DNA of 64,000 nucleotides from the NCBI RefSeq assembly GCF_000739815.1, contig NZ_BBJJ01000002.1:124001-188000 (forward strand). The letters are read 5' to 3'. Made by a program: the position numbers and the translations under genes. Position 1 is the stretch's first letter; each line of letters begins with the position of its first letter. A model generated the notes under the pieces. The model did not search any database. It was not told the DNA's origin and worked only from the letters and a program-made list of their open reading frames with translations. This DNA is from Paraburkholderia mimosarum LMG 23256 = NBRC 106338. Its GTDB lineage: Bacteria; Pseudomonadota; Gammaproteobacteria; Burkholderiales; Burkholderiaceae. This document shows, piece after piece, positions 9,170 to 19,995 of this stretch.

Positions 9170-10456
9170 TCAGGGATACAGGCCGCGCATTTCGCGCGCC
9201 ATGAGGATGCGCTTGCAGGCGACGATGAACGCTGCGGTACGCATCGAAACCTTCTGCTCGCTCGCGACCTGCCACACGGCCGTGAATGCTTCGCGCATCA
9301 CACGTTCGAGACGTTCGTTAATCTCGTTCTCGGTCCAGAAGAAGCTCGAGAAGTCCTGCACCCACTCGAAGTACGAAACGGTCACGCCGCCCGCGTTGGC
9401 CACCACGTCGGGGATCACGAGGATGCCCTTGTCGTGCAGGATGTCATCGGCTGCCGTCGTGGTCGGGCCGTTCGCGCCTTCCACGATGATCTTCGTGCGG
9501 ATCTTGCCCGCGTTCTTCTCGGTGATCTGGTTTTCCAGCGCGGCCGGGATGAGGATGTCGGTTTCGACGGTCCAGAATTCGTCGTTCGCCATCACTTCGG
9601 CGCCCGCGAAGCCGGCCACGCCGCCCGTCTTCGCGACGTGCTCGAGCAGCGCTTCGGCATTCATGCCGCTCGACTTGTAGAGCGAGCCGGTGTGGTCCTG
9701 AACGGCGACGATCTTCGCGCCCGCTTCCTGGTAGAGGCGCGCTGCGATGCCGCCGACGTTACCGAAGCCCTGCACGGCAATGCGCGCGCCTTCGATCGAC
9801 AGACCCGTGCGACGAGCCGCTTCGCAGCCCACGACGAACACGCCGCGGCCCGTTGCCTCGCGGCGGCCGAGCGACCCGCCGAGCGAGATGGGCTTGCCCG
9901 TCACGACGCCCGTGGCCGTCTGGCCCTGGTTCATCGAGTAGGTGTCCATCATCCACGCCATGATCTGCTCGTTCGTGTTGACGTCCGGCGCGGGAATGTC
10001 GGTGTTCGGTCCGATGATGATGCCGATTTCGCTGGTGTAGCGGCGCGTCACGCGCTCGAGCTCACCGCGCGAAAGCGTGCGCGGATCGACGCGGATGCCA
10101 CCCTTCGCGCCGCCGTACGGCACGTTCACTGCAGCGTTCTTCACCGACATCCACGCGGACAGCGCCATCACTTCGGAGAGCGTAACGTCCTGGTGATAAC
10201 GCACGCCGCCCTTGCCGGGACCGCGCGAGACGTTGTGCTGGACACGATAGCCTTCGAAGTGAGCAACGGTGCCGTTATCGAGTTCGATCGGGCAGTCGAC
10301 GATCAGGATGCGCTTAGGACGCTTGAGCGTTTCGAGCCAGCGCGAGAGCGAGCCGAGGTACGGCGCCACACGATCGACCTGACGAAGATAGTTGCCCCAG
10401 GGGCCGAGATCGTCGGCGTGGAGATAGGAGGGAACCGACTGCAGTTGGGATGACAT
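9170..10456 (-). CDS. gdhA: Glu/Leu/Phe/Val dehydrogenase (glutamate dehydrogenase)
   Basis: Catalyses oxidative deamination of glutamate to 2-oxoglutarate (or the reverse), 428 aa, the size of the small hexameric enzymes. The substrate site is visible in [13 protein letters not shown] and the catalytic-lysine motif [14 protein letters not shown] Rossmann domain carries VQGFGNVGG. The start at 10456 ([12 protein letters not shown]) has GGAG upstream and was preferred over the 19-residue longer form. It follows a LysR regulator gene on the same strand and precedes gltIJKL. A weak promoter, TTGGAT, 18 bases, GACAAT (10513-10484), can be drawn just upstream. Cofactor preference cannot be read reliably. 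Confidence 0.93.
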   Translation of the reverse strand: MSSQLQSVPSYLHADDLGPWGNYLRQVDRVAPYLGSLSRWLETLKRPKRILIVDCPIELDNGTVAHFEGYRVQHNVSRGPGKGGVRYHQDVTLSEVMALSAWMSVKNAAVNVPYGGAKGGIRVDPRTLSRGELERVTRRYTSEIGIIIGPNTDIPAPDVNTNEQIMAWMMDTYSMNQGQTATGVVTGKPISLGGSLGRREATGRGVFVVGCEAARRTGLSIEGARIAVQGFGNVGGIAARLYQEAGAKIVAVQDHTGSLYKSSGMNAEALLEHVAKTGGVAGFAGAEVMANDEFWTVETDILIPAALENQITEKNAGKIRTKIIVEGANGPTTTAADDILHDKGILVIPDVVANAGGVTVSYFEWVQDFSSFFWTENEINERLERVMREAFTAVWQVASEQKVSMRTAAFIVACKRILMAREMRGLYP

Positions 10457-10683
10457 GAACGCTCCAATGGAACAAGTGGTGCCATTGTCAGAAAACGCCC
10501 ATACGAAATCCAATGCCGTTTGATTATCCCGTTATGCTTTTCTTGCATAACCTCCAGGAAGTCGAAAAAACGTGTCGCCGGAGGCTCGTTCGGGCGGTAG
10601 CGGCTGAAATAGCCTGACTGTTTCGAGCTTGCTTGTGCGTGGTCTACCGCACTCGTTGCGAGCGCGGTACACCGCAGCTTGCG

Positions 10684-11667
10684 TCAATTCGAGCGCCCGC
10701 TGCGCACCGCCGCGCCCTCGCCCTGCGCGCGTTCGTCGCTCACTGCCTCCCACAGTTCGCGCACGAGCGCCTGGCGCGCGTCGTCGCCTTGCGTCGCGAG
10801 TTTGTCCCGATACAGGCGAATCTCCATGTCGAGCGTGAACTGTCCCTCCGGGACGCCGCGCGTGCCGCGATCGAGCCGGATCAGCTCGCCCTGGGCCACC
10901 GCGTCCTCCACCGCGCTGTGCGGCAAAAAGGCGATGCCATGCCCCGCCAGCGTCATTGCCTTGAGCCCTTCCGCCATATCGGTTTCGTACACACGGTCCA
11001 GATAGAGCCGCGCCGGTGCGTTGGCAACGATCACCTCGGTCATGCGGCCGAGATACGCGTTCGGCGTATAGGAGAGGTACGGGGTGGGCGCATCGGGCGT
11101 GCCGGGCAGCGTGTAGCGCGCGCGCCCGGCTCGCTGGGGCGCGGAGTACGGGCTGATCGACTCGATGCCGAGGGTCAGCGTGTCGTAACGCGCGGGATCG
11201 AGCGTCACGGGATGGCTCGGGTGGTGATAGCCCATCACGAGGTCGCAGCCGCCCTCCACCAGCGAGAGCACGGCGTCGTGCACGTTCAGCGCGCGCAGCC
11301 GCGTGTGGATGCGGCCGAGCTTCGCCTCGATGTGCTGCAGCCAGCGCGGAAAGTAGGTGAGCGACAGCGTGTGCGGCACCGCGAATTCGATGGTCGCCTC
11401 GGGCGTGGCCGTATGGCCGCGCAAAAGCGTGCGCGCCTCGTGGAACTGGGAGAGCATCGCGAGCGCCTGCTCGTAGAAGACCTGCCCTGCCGCGGTGAGG
11501 CGGGTCGGATAAACCGAACGATCGATCAATTCGGTGCCTAGCCACGCTTCGAGCGCCTGGATGCGGCGCGAGAAGGCCGGTTGGGTCACGTGGCGCAGTT
11601 CGGCCGAGCGGCTGAAACTATGCGTCTCCGCGAGCGAAACGAAGTCTTCGAGCCATTTGAGTTCCAT
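10684..11667 (-). CDS. LysR family transcriptional regulator (HypT-like)
   Basis: A 327-aa LysR-type regulator. The winged helix-turn-helix spans residues 1-60 (MELKWLEDFVSLAETHSFSR, then QPAFSRRIQALEAWLG) and is followed by an effector-binding domain. The pattern LKWLEDF at the start and SYTPNAYLGRMTEVI in the effector domain resemble the YjiE/HypT group, which in E. coli responds to hypochlorite through methionine oxidation; conservation of those residues was not checked. The gene is about 230 bases upstream of gdhA on the same strand, so gdhA is a possible target. The likely inducer is not known. Confidence 0.88.
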   Translation of the reverse strand: MELKWLEDFVSLAETHSFSRSAELRHVTQPAFSRRIQALEAWLGTELIDRSVYPTRLTAAGQVFYEQALAMLSQFHEARTLLRGHTATPEATIEFAVPHTLSLTYFPRWLQHIEAKLGRIHTRLRALNVHDAVLSLVEGGCDLVMGYHHPSHPVTLDPARYDTLTLGIESISPYSAPQRAGRARYTLPGTPDAPTPYLSYTPNAYLGRMTEVIVANAPARLYLDRVYETDMAEGLKAMTLAGHGIAFLPHSAVEDAVAQGELIRLDRGTRGVPEGQFTLDMEIRLYRDKLATQGDDARQALVRELWEAVSDERAQGEGAAVRSGRSN

Positions 11668-13397
<1,730 letters not shown>

Positions 13398-13428
13398 GCA
13401 CGCCATCGCCGTGTAGGCTGCGGCAAAG

Positions 13429-13460
13429 AAAAAGGCGCTCGATAATCCGGGCGCCTTTTT
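13429..13460. terminator. Intrinsic terminator between purB and gntK
   Basis: AAAAAGGCGC paired with GCGCCTTTTTT around a 12-nt loop; the A/T flanks allow it to serve both convergent genes. Confidence 0.75.
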
Positions 13461-13481
13461 TCGTTTACCGCCGATTGCGCA

Positions 13482-13988
13482 TCACAGCTTCGCGCCGCGC
13501 GCCTCGAGTTGCTTCATCACCTCGTCGACGATCTGCTCGGGGGTGAGCTCGATGCTCACCTCGATCGCCTCGTCCGCAGCCGGCACCTCGAGCGTCTCGA
13601 GCTGGCTTTGCAGCAGCGACGGGTCGAAGAAGTGGCCGGTGCGCGAAGCGAGGCGCTCGTGCAGCACCTCGAACGAGCCCTTCAGGTAGACGAAACAGAC
13701 GTCGCGGTCGTTGCCGCGCAGGATGTCGCGGTACGAGCGCTTGAGCGACGAGCAGGTGAACACGGCCGTTTCGTGGGCGCGCTGCTTTTCCTCGATCGCC
13801 GCGCGAATCGCGCGCAGCCACGGCCAGCGGTCCTCGTCGGTGAGCGGGATGCCGTCGTGCATCTTCTTCTTGTTGGCTTCGCTGTGGAAGGCGTCGCCGT
13901 CGGTGAAGGCGCACTCGAGGCGTTCGGCGAGCATCTCGCCGATGCGTGTCTTGCCTGCGCCCGACACGCCCATTGCTATCAGAATCAT
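13482..13988 (-). CDS. gntK: Gluconokinase
   Basis: Phosphorylates gluconate to 6-phosphogluconate, the entry to the Entner-Doudoroff and pentose phosphate routes. It is 168 aa, typical of the GntK/IdnK family. The P-loop GVSGAGKT is at residues 7-14, followed by the family motifs FTDGDAFHSEANKKKMHDGI and CSSLKRSYRDILR. The start at 13988 (MILIAMGVSGAGKT) removes 13 upstream residues that are not part of the family. It lies 48 bases downstream of the gluconate permease gntT on the same strand and completes uptake plus phosphorylation. Confidence 0.96.
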   Translation of the reverse strand: MILIAMGVSGAGKTRIGEMLAERLECAFTDGDAFHSEANKKKMHDGIPLTDEDRWPWLRAIRAAIEEKQRAHETAVFTCSSLKRSYRDILRGNDRDVCFVYLKGSFEVLHERLASRTGHFFDPSLLQSQLETLEVPAADEAIEVSIELTPEQIVDEVMKQLEARGAKL

Positions 13989-14036
13989 CAACTGCTCCCT
14001 GGCGGGCCTGGCGGGCCCATGCAACATCGTTACTCG

Positions 14037-15398
14037 TTACAACACCGCTGCGAGGGCGAACGTGAGGCCGAGGCCCAGCAGCGAAATAATGGTCTCCAGC
14101 AGCGACCAGGTCTTGAACGTCTGACCCACGGTCATGCCGAAATACTCCTTGATCAGCCAGAATCCGCCGTCGTTGACGTGCGAGAAAATCAGCGAGCCCG
14201 AGCCCGTGGCGAGCACGAGCAGTTCCGGCTTCACCGTCATGGCGCTGGCCGAGGCGATCGGCGCGACGATGCCGCAGGCCGTGGTCATGGCGACCGTGGC
14301 CGAACCCGTCGCGAGACGGATCAGCGCGGCCACGAGCCAGCCGAGCAACAGCGGCGACAGATGCTCGTTCTGCGCGAGTTCGACGATCTGCTTCGACACG
14401 CCGCTGTCCATCAGCACGCGGCCGAAGCCGCCGCCCGCGCCGACGATCAGCGTGATGCCGGCGATCGGCGCGAGGCAGTCGCCGCAGAACTTCTGGATCT
14501 GCTCGCGCGTGAAGCCGCGCTGCGCGCCGAAGGTCCAGAAGCTCACCAGCACGGCGATGAGCAGCGCGACGTCCGAGGTGCCGACAAAGTGCAGGAGATT
14601 GTTCGGCAGCGTCTTCGGCGTGAAGACGAGATCGGCCCAGCTGCCGACCAGCATCAGGATCACCGGCAGCAGGATCGTGAAGAGCGTGATGCCGAAGCCC
14701 GGCAGTTCGCTATCGGGCTTGGGATCGGCCTTGCTCACGAACTGGTCGGAGAGCGGATTGCTCTCCGGAAGCTTGATGTAGCGGTGAATGAAGAGCGCAA
14801 AGAGCGGCCCGGCGATGACCGCCGTAGGCACGCCCACGATCAGGCCGTAAGCGATGGTCTTGCCGATATCGGCGTGATACGCCTGCACGGCCAGCAGCGC
14901 GGCCGGGTGCGGCGGAATCAGTCCGTGCACGACGGAGAGGCCCGCCACCATCGGCAGGCCGATCAGCAGCAGCGACTTGCCGGTGCGCTTGGCGACGTTG
15001 AACGCGATCGGAATGAGCAGCACGAAGCCGACCTCGAAGAACACCGGCAGGCCGACGATGATCGCGACGAACATCATCGCCCAGTGGATGTTCTTCTCGC
15101 CGAACCAGCGGATGAGCGTCGTGGCGACGCGTTCGGCGCCGCCCGATTCGGCCATCATCTTGCCGAGCATCGTGCCGAGGCCCACCACGATGGCGATGTG
15201 TCCGAGCGTGTTGCCGTTGCCGGTCTCGAACGACTTGACGATCTGTTCCATCGGCATGCCGACGGCGAGACCGAGCAGCAGTGAAACGATGATCAGGACG
15301 AGAAACGGATAAACCTTGAAGCGCGTGATCAGCAGGATCAGCGCGGCGATTGCGACGAGCGCGTAAATCAGCAGCATGCTGCCGTGGGCCACTCCCAT
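14037..15398 (-). CDS. gntT: Gluconate:H+ symporter (GntP family)
   Basis: Inner-membrane gluconate permease, 453 aa with about 12-14 hydrophobic segments, of the GntP family. Recognisable blocks are GNTLGHIAIVVGLGTMLGKM, VGLPVFFEVGFVLLIPIAF and LIPPHPAALLAV. The start at 15398 (MGVAHGSMLLIYALVAIA) is preceded by GGAGAAG; the open frame extends to 15671 but lacks a site. It forms an operon with gntK and lies next to eda-edd, so imported gluconate goes to the Entner-Doudoroff pathway. A TACAAT at 15525-15520 is a possible -10 box. Confidence 0.95.
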   Translation of the reverse strand: MGVAHGSMLLIYALVAIAALILLITRFKVYPFLVLIIVSLLLGLAVGMPMEQIVKSFETGNGNTLGHIAIVVGLGTMLGKMMAESGGAERVATTLIRWFGEKNIHWAMMFVAIIVGLPVFFEVGFVLLIPIAFNVAKRTGKSLLLIGLPMVAGLSVVHGLIPPHPAALLAVQAYHADIGKTIAYGLIVGVPTAVIAGPLFALFIHRYIKLPESNPLSDQFVSKADPKPDSELPGFGITLFTILLPVILMLVGSWADLVFTPKTLPNNLLHFVGTSDVALLIAVLVSFWTFGAQRGFTREQIQKFCGDCLAPIAGITLIVGAGGGFGRVLMDSGVSKQIVELAQNEHLSPLLLGWLVAALIRLATGSATVAMTTACGIVAPIASASAMTVKPELLVLATGSGSLIFSHVNDGGFWLIKEYFGMTVGQTFKTWSLLETIISLLGLGLTFALAAVL

Positions 15399-15699
15399 GA
15401 GGCTCTTCTCCAGATAGTTGTTCGACGTTCTTTCGCCCGTGCGCCGACGCGATTGCGCGCAGCGGCTACCGCTCACGCGGCACGTGGAACGAAAGGACCG
15501 GCCGTCGCCGGGCCGGGGGATTGTAGAGCTTATAACGACTTTCGGTGCGGCGTGCCTGAAAGACGAGCGAGCCGCGCAGGGCGCGCGCCTGAAAGGCGCG
15601 GTTTGCGCGGCTCGTTGCGCCCCTCCAACCCCAGGGCACGCGGCGTTCCAGTCATCATTGCGCCGCAACATGCGGCGCGGTCCAGCGCGATCAGCGAAA
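15399..15699. other. Intergenic region between eda and gntT
   Basis: About 300 bases without a gene. It holds the nested stem-loop at 15568-15614 and a minus-strand TACAAT (15525-15520) that may belong to a gntT promoter with a leader of about 110 nt. Confidence 0.5.
15568..15614. repeat. Large nested inverted repeat
   Basis: An 11-bp outer stem CGAGCCGCGCA/TGCGCGGCTCG (15568-15578 with 15604-15614) encloses a second stem CGCGCC/GGCGCG with a TGAAA loop (15584-15600). No T run follows on either strand. It could be the 3' end of edd-eda mRNA or an operator-like structure ahead of gntT. Confidence 0.55.
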
Positions 15700-16341
15700 T
15701 CAGCGCACCGGGCGCGACAGCTCGCTCGCGGCGTGCGCGAGGCGCGTGACCTCGTCCCAGTTCTGCGCGGCGAGCGCGGCCTTCGGCGTGAGCCACGAAC
15801 CGCCCACGCACACGACGTTGGGCAGCGCGAGGAAGGTCGGCGCCGATTCGGCGGTGATGCCGCCCGTCGGGCAGAACTTGAGCGTCGGGAACGGGCCGTG
15901 GAATGCCTGCAGCATGTTCAGGCCGCCCGCCGGCACCGCCGGGAAGAACTTCACGATCTCGTAGCCGAGTTCCATCGCGACGATGATGTCGGTCGGCGTC
16001 ATGACGCCCGGCAGAAGCGGCAGGCCCGCGTCGAGCGACGCCTGGTGAATTTCGCGCGTGAGGCCCGGCGAGACGCCGAACTGCGCGCCGGCCTTTTTCG
16101 CGAGCGCGCAGTGCTCGGGCTTCGTGATCGTGCCCACGCCCACGACGATGTCCGGCGCGATCTGCGCGGCGCGCTCGATCGCTTCGAGGCCGGCCGCCGT
16201 GCGCAGCGTGATTTCCAGCACCTTCACGCCGCCCGCGTGGAGCGCGCGCGAAACGTGCTCGCCCTGCTCCGGCGTTTCGAATGCGAGCACCGGAATGACG
16301 GGACCCAGGCGGACGATGTCGGCCACTGTGCTGTTTGCCAT
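15700..16341 (-). CDS. eda: Bifunctional KDPG aldolase / 4-hydroxy-2-oxoglutarate aldolase
   Basis: Cleaves 2-keto-3-deoxy-6-phosphogluconate to pyruvate and glyceraldehyde-3-phosphate, the last Entner-Doudoroff step. It is 213 aa, as in E. coli. The general acid/base Glu43 sits in KVLEITLRT, and the Schiff-base Lys131 sits in EIVKFFPA. The phosphate-site segment FCPTGGITAESAPTFLALPN is intact. The start at 16341 (MANSTVADIVRLGPVIPVLA) was chosen over a long upstream frame. It is 23 bases downstream of edd, forming the edd-eda operon. Confidence 0.97.
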   Translation of the reverse strand: MANSTVADIVRLGPVIPVLAFETPEQGEHVSRALHAGGVKVLEITLRTAAGLEAIERAAQIAPDIVVGVGTITKPEHCALAKKAGAQFGVSPGLTREIHQASLDAGLPLLPGVMTPTDIIVAMELGYEIVKFFPAVPAGGLNMLQAFHGPFPTLKFCPTGGITAESAPTFLALPNVVCVGGSWLTPKAALAAQNWDEVTRLAHAASELSRPVR

Positions 16342-16364
16342 GTTCAGGCTCCTTGATGATGAAA

Positions 16365-18266
16365 TCAGTTCGCGGCGTGGGCCGCGGGGCTGGCCACAGG
16401 CGTGGCCGGTGCAGCCGGCGCAGTCGTGGCCTGCTCGCCCACGAGCGGCCCGAACACCGTTGCGCCCAGTTCGGCCGGCGCGGCGGCGGCGCGGAACACG
16501 CCGAACAGCTCGCGGCCGAAGCCCACTTCGTTGAGTTCCTGATGCGCGGGCTGGGCGACCGGGCGGGCATCCCATTCTGCCGCGTCCACTTCGACGTCGA
16601 GCACGCCTTGTACCGCATCGATCACGATCGTGTCGCCATTGCGCACCTTGCCGATGGGGCCGTGCAGCAGCGTTTCCGGCGAGACGTGGATGACCGCGGG
16701 CACCTTGCCCGAGGCACCCGACATGCGCCCGTCGGTGACGAGCGCCACGTGAAAGCCCTTGTCCTGCAGCACGCCGAGCAGCGGCGTGAGACGGTGCAGC
16801 TCGGGCATGCCATTGGCGCGCGCGCCCTGGAAGCGCACGACGGCCACGAAATCGCGCTCCAGCTCGCCGCGATCGAAAGCTTCCTGCACGGCTTCCTGCG
16901 AATCGAACACGATCGCGGGCGCACGCACCTTGCGGCGCTCGGGCGCCACGGCCGAAACCTTGATGACGCCACGGCCCAGCCGCCCCTGCATCAGGCGCAG
17001 GCCGCCATCGGGCTGGAACGGCTCGGCCAGCGCGCGCAGCACCGCCGTGTCGGCGCTCTGCTCCACGGCCGGCACCCAGGTGAGCTTGCCGTCGATGAGC
17101 TTCGGCTCTTCGGTGTAGTGACGCAGACCGCGACCCGCGACGGTATTCACGTCTTCATGCAGCAGACCGCCGTCGAGCAGTTCGCGCACGAGGAAGGCGA
17201 TGCCGCCCGCCGCATGGAAATGGTTCACGTCGGCCTTGCCGTTCGGGTACACGCGCGCGAGCAGCGGCACGGCGTCCGAGAGCGCGTCGAAGTCGTTCCA
17301 GTCGATGATGATGCCGGCCGCCCGCGCCATCGCCACGAGGTGCAGCGTGTGATTGGTCGAGCCGCCGGTGGCCATCAGCGCGACGATGCCGTTGATCACG
17401 GCCTTCTCGTCGACCACATGGCCGATCGGCGTGTAGTTGCCGCGCTCGACGGTGAGTTCGAGCACGCGGCGCGCCGCGGCGGCGGTCAATTCGTCGCGCA
17501 GCGGGGTGTGCGGATGGATGAAGGCCGAGCCGGGCAGATGCAGCCCCATGACCTCCATCAGCATCTGGTTGCTGTTCGCGGTGCCGTAGAACGTGCAGGT
17601 GCCGTGACCGTGGTACGCCGCGGCTTCGGATTCGAGCAGCGCCGCCCGGTCGCACTGGCCGGTGGCGAACTGCTGGCGCACCTTGGCCTTGTCGTCGTTC
17701 GAGATGCCGCTCGTCATCGGGCCGGCGGGCACGAAGATGGTGGGCAGATGGCCGAACTGGAGCGCGCCGATCACGAGGCCCGGCACGATCTTGTCGCATA
17801 CGCCGAGGCACAGCGCCGCGTCGAACATGTTGTGCGTGAGCGCCACGGCGGTGCTCATCGCAATCACTTCGCGCGAAAAGAGCGACAGCTCCATGCCGGC
17901 GTTGCCCTGCGTGACGCCGTCGCACATCGCCGGCACGCCGCCCGCGAACTGCGCGACGCCACCGCCTTCGCGGGCCGCCTTCTTGATGATGTCGGGGAAA
18001 TCCTTGTAGGGCGCGTGCGCCGAGAGCATCTCGTTGTACGCCGAGACGATGCCGATGTTCGGCTCGCGAATCGCCTTGATCGCGATCTTGTCGCGGCCTT
18101 CGAGGCCGGCGAAGCCGTGCGCGAGATTCGCACACGAGAGCACGCCGCGCGCCGGGAACCGGTCCTGAGCCGCCGCAATGCGCGCGAGATAGGCCTCGCG
18201 AGTGGGCTTGCTGCGCTCGATCACGCGTTGCGTGACCTTCATCAACTGAGAATGCGGGGAAACCAT
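16365..18266 (-). CDS. edd: Phosphogluconate dehydratase
   Basis: Iron-sulfur dehydratase of the IlvD/Edd family that converts 6-phosphogluconate to KDPG. It is 633 aa, slightly longer than the 603-aa E. coli enzyme, the extra being an Ala/Pro/Thr-rich C-terminal tail after [12 protein letters not shown]. Family markers include [44 protein letters not shown] and [17 protein letters not shown], whose cysteines fit the cluster ligands. The start at 18266 has AAGGAAGGA upstream. HexR-like sites lie between it and divergent hexR, so release of repression by KDPG is expected. Confidence 0.96.
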   Translation of the reverse strand: MVSPHSQLMKVTQRVIERSKPTREAYLARIAAAQDRFPARGVLSCANLAHGFAGLEGRDKIAIKAIREPNIGIVSAYNEMLSAHAPYKDFPDIIKKAAREGGGVAQFAGGVPAMCDGVTQGNAGMELSLFSREVIAMSTAVALTHNMFDAALCLGVCDKIVPGLVIGALQFGHLPTIFVPAGPMTSGISNDDKAKVRQQFATGQCDRAALLESEAAAYHGHGTCTFYGTANSNQMLMEVMGLHLPGSAFIHPHTPLRDELTAAAARRVLELTVERGNYTPIGHVVDEKAVINGIVALMATGGSTNHTLHLVAMARAAGIIIDWNDFDALSDAVPLLARVYPNGKADVNHFHAAGGIAFLVRELLDGGLLHEDVNTVAGRGLRHYTEEPKLIDGKLTWVPAVEQSADTAVLRALAEPFQPDGGLRLMQGRLGRGVIKVSAVAPERRKVRAPAIVFDSQEAVQEAFDRGELERDFVAVVRFQGARANGMPELHRLTPLLGVLQDKGFHVALVTDGRMSGASGKVPAVIHVSPETLLHGPIGKVRNGDTIVIDAVQGVLDVEVDAAEWDARPVAQPAHQELNEVGFGRELFGVFRAAAAPAELGATVFGPLVGEQATTAPAAPATPVASPAAHAAN

Positions 18267-18350
18267 CGAATATCCTTCCTTCTTGTCTCGGCGGAAACGC
18301 TCGGGGCCAGAACGAGAGCGCCAGTGGCGCTCCCGTCAGCGATGGGCCGA

Positions 18351-18370
18351 TGTTAGTAGAAAAACTACAA
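18351..18370 (-). promoter_or_regulatory. Predicted HexR operator near edd
   Basis: Read on the minus strand the site is TTGTAGTTTTTCTACTAA, that is TTGTAG, five T residues, CTACTA, one mismatch from a perfect TTGTAG-N5-CTACAA palindrome. It matches the general form of HexR sites (TTGTARTnnnATTACAA-like) and lies about 85-105 bases upstream of edd. Confidence 0.65.
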
Positions 18371-18484
18371 GCCGGCAATCCCGGTAAGACCCTGGGAGCA
18401 TACGGTTAAACGAACGCCTAGTCTTATTCTCAACGGGGCTCACAGGAATTTCCGCGCCTACCCGGGAAAGAAACAATCGCAGTC

Positions 18485-18501
18485 TTGTAGTTTTTGTACA
18501 T
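18485..18501 (+). promoter_or_regulatory. Predicted HexR operator near hexR
   Basis: Plus-strand TTGTAGTTTTTGTACAT shares the exact half TTGTAGTTTTT with the edd-side site. It overlaps the -35 box of the predicted hexR promoter, so it should give autorepression. Confidence 0.65.
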
Positions 18502-18521
18502 AACCTCCGATCCGCTATAGT
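18494..18521 (+). promoter_or_regulatory. Predicted promoter of hexR
   Basis: -35 TTGTAC (18494-18499), 16-nt spacer, -10 TATAGT (18516-18521), about 34 bases upstream of the hexR start. The -35 box lies inside the HexR-like site. Confidence 0.65.
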
Positions 18522-18554
18522 CCACGGATCTTTCAGCATAGTGCGAGTTTCCTG

Positions 18555-19412
18555 ATGCTGCTGTCCCAGGTGAAAGCCATGCGCGAGCAATTGCGCCCAT
18601 CGGAGCGCAAGCTCGCCGACTACGTGGTCGAGGCGCCGCGCGAGGTGCTCGACCTGTCGATGACCGAGGTCGCCGAGCGTGCGGGCGTGAGCCAGCCGAC
18701 CATCGCGCGGTTCTGTCATGCGCTCGGGTTTTCGGGCTTTCGCGAGTTCAAGATCCGGCTCGCGCAGGCCGTTGCCGCGGATCTGCCGACGGGGCATCCG
18801 GCCGTCTACCGCGACGTGAGCCCCGACGAGCCCGTGCCGGGCGTCGCGGCCAAGGTGCTCGACCGCACCATCGGCGCGCTCCTGCAGGTGCGCAACAATC
18901 TCTCGACGGACTCGCTCGCCGCCGCGATCGACCTGCTCGCCCGCGCTTCGCGCATCGAGTTCTACGGCGCGGGCGGCTCAGGCATCGCCGCGCAGGACAT
19001 GCAGCACAAGTTCTTCCGCCTCGGCATGCCGAGCGTCGCCTATTCGGACCCGCACACGTTTCTCATGTCGGCCACGCTGCTCGGGCCCGGCGACGTGGTC
19101 GTGGCGATCTCGAACACCGGGCGCACGCGCGACATCGTGGACGCCGCGCGCACGGCGCTCGAACGCGGCGCGAAGGTGATCGCCATCACGCACGGCACGT
19201 CGCCGCTCGCGCGACTCGCGAGCGTGGGCCTGCACGCGAACGTGGACGAGGACACCGACGTCTTCTCGCCGATGACCTCGCGCACGTCGCATCTCGCGAT
19301 CGGCGACATACTCGCCGTGGGCGTGGCGCTGCAGCGCGGACCCGAACTCGCGGAAAAGCTCGCCGACGCGAAGGACATCATCGCGCGGCGACGGCTGGAC
19401 ACGAACGGCTGA
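18555..19412 (+). CDS. hexR: Transcriptional regulator HexR
   Basis: RpiR-family repressor of glucose/gluconate catabolism, 285 aa. An N-terminal helix-turn-helix (residues 1-75, MTEVAERAGVSQPTIARFCH) is followed by a SIS sugar-phosphate-isomerase fold domain (about 120-260, with GAGGSGIAAQDMQHKFFRLG and VVAISNTGRTRDIV) that binds KDPG in characterised HexR proteins. It is divergent from edd-eda, the pathway that makes KDPG, with HexR-like sites between them. In some relatives hexR is fused to or clustered with glk/zwf/pgl; here none of those genes is in the window. Confidence 0.93.
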   Translation: MLLSQVKAMREQLRPSERKLADYVVEAPREVLDLSMTEVAERAGVSQPTIARFCHALGFSGFREFKIRLAQAVAADLPTGHPAVYRDVSPDEPVPGVAAKVLDRTIGALLQVRNNLSTDSLAAAIDLLARASRIEFYGAGGSGIAAQDMQHKFFRLGMPSVAYSDPHTFLMSATLLGPGDVVVAISNTGRTRDIVDAARTALERGAKVIAITHGTSPLARLASVGLHANVDEDTDVFSPMTSRTSHLAIGDILAVGVALQRGPELAEKLADAKDIIARRRLDTNG

Positions 19413-19450
19413 ATGCGCCGCAAAGCGCGGCGTGCGCAAACGGTCCCGAT

Positions 19451-19481
19451 AAAAAAAGTGCGGACTCCCGAAGGAGTCCGC
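19451..19481. terminator. Intrinsic terminator between hexR and the hemJ-like gene
   Basis: Stem GCGGACTCC/GGAGTCCGC with a short CGAA-type loop. Seven A residues on the left flank give a U tract for the minus-strand gene; the plus-strand side has only CTTTG. Confidence 0.75.
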
Positions 19482-19515
19482 TTTGCGTATGCGCCTGAGA
19501 AGTCGGAAAGAAACG

Positions 19516-19938
19516 TCAGAAGGGCTTGATCACGACCAGCGCGACCGCGGCCAGCATGCCGAGCACCGGCAGCTCGTTGAACATGCGATACCACTTGTCG
19601 GAGCGCCGGTTCTCGCCGCGCTCGAAGGTGGCCAGCAGGCGCCCGCAGTACGCGTGGTACACGAGGAGCAGCACGACTACGCCCACCTTTGCGTGTATCC
19701 ACCCCTGGCCTCGCCCGATCCCTACCACGAGCCACAGCCACAGCCCGCACAGCAACGCGGGCACGGCGATCAGGGTCATGAAGCGATAGAGCTTGCGCGC
19801 CATGATGAGCAGACGCTTGACGGCCGCGGGCTCGGTTTCCATCGCGAGATTCACGAAGATGCGCGGAAGGTAAAAGAGGCCCGCGAACCACGAAGCGATC
19901 AATACGATGTGAAACGTCTTGATCCAAAGCATCGGCAA
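19516..19938 (-). CDS. CopD/HemJ family membrane protein (probable protoporphyrinogen IX oxidase)
   Basis: A 140-aa protein with four hydrophobic helices. The N-terminus MPMLWIKTFHIVLIASWFAG with His10, followed by LFYLPRIFV, is the HemJ (UPF0093) signature, and the conserved Arg/Lys-bearing segment MARKLYRFMT follows in the middle. HemJ oxidises protoporphyrinogen IX in bacteria that lack HemY or HemG. Many automatic annotations call such proteins CopD, so the heme role is inference from sequence pattern. It follows proA on the same strand after about 55 bases and ends at a strong terminator. Confidence 0.75.
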   Translation of the reverse strand: MPMLWIKTFHIVLIASWFAGLFYLPRIFVNLAMETEPAAVKRLLIMARKLYRFMTLIAVPALLCGLWLWLVVGIGRGQGWIHAKVGVVVLLLVYHAYCGRLLATFERGENRRSDKWYRMFNELPVLGMLAAVALVVIKPF

Positions 19939-19995
19939 ATCCTTTTTTTCTTGTTAGCGGGCATCGGAGCGGCGCACGGCGCGCCGCCCGATGAC

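Noticed and set aside
15520..15536. A HexR-like half site TTGTAG upstream of gntT
   Set aside because: Only one half matches; the other half (ATAACG) does not, and TTGTAG is also the complement of a -10 like CTACAA.
16335..18356. A 673-codon plus-strand open frame antisense to edd
   Set aside because: Same cause: complementary frame of a long G/C-rich gene with no family resemblance.
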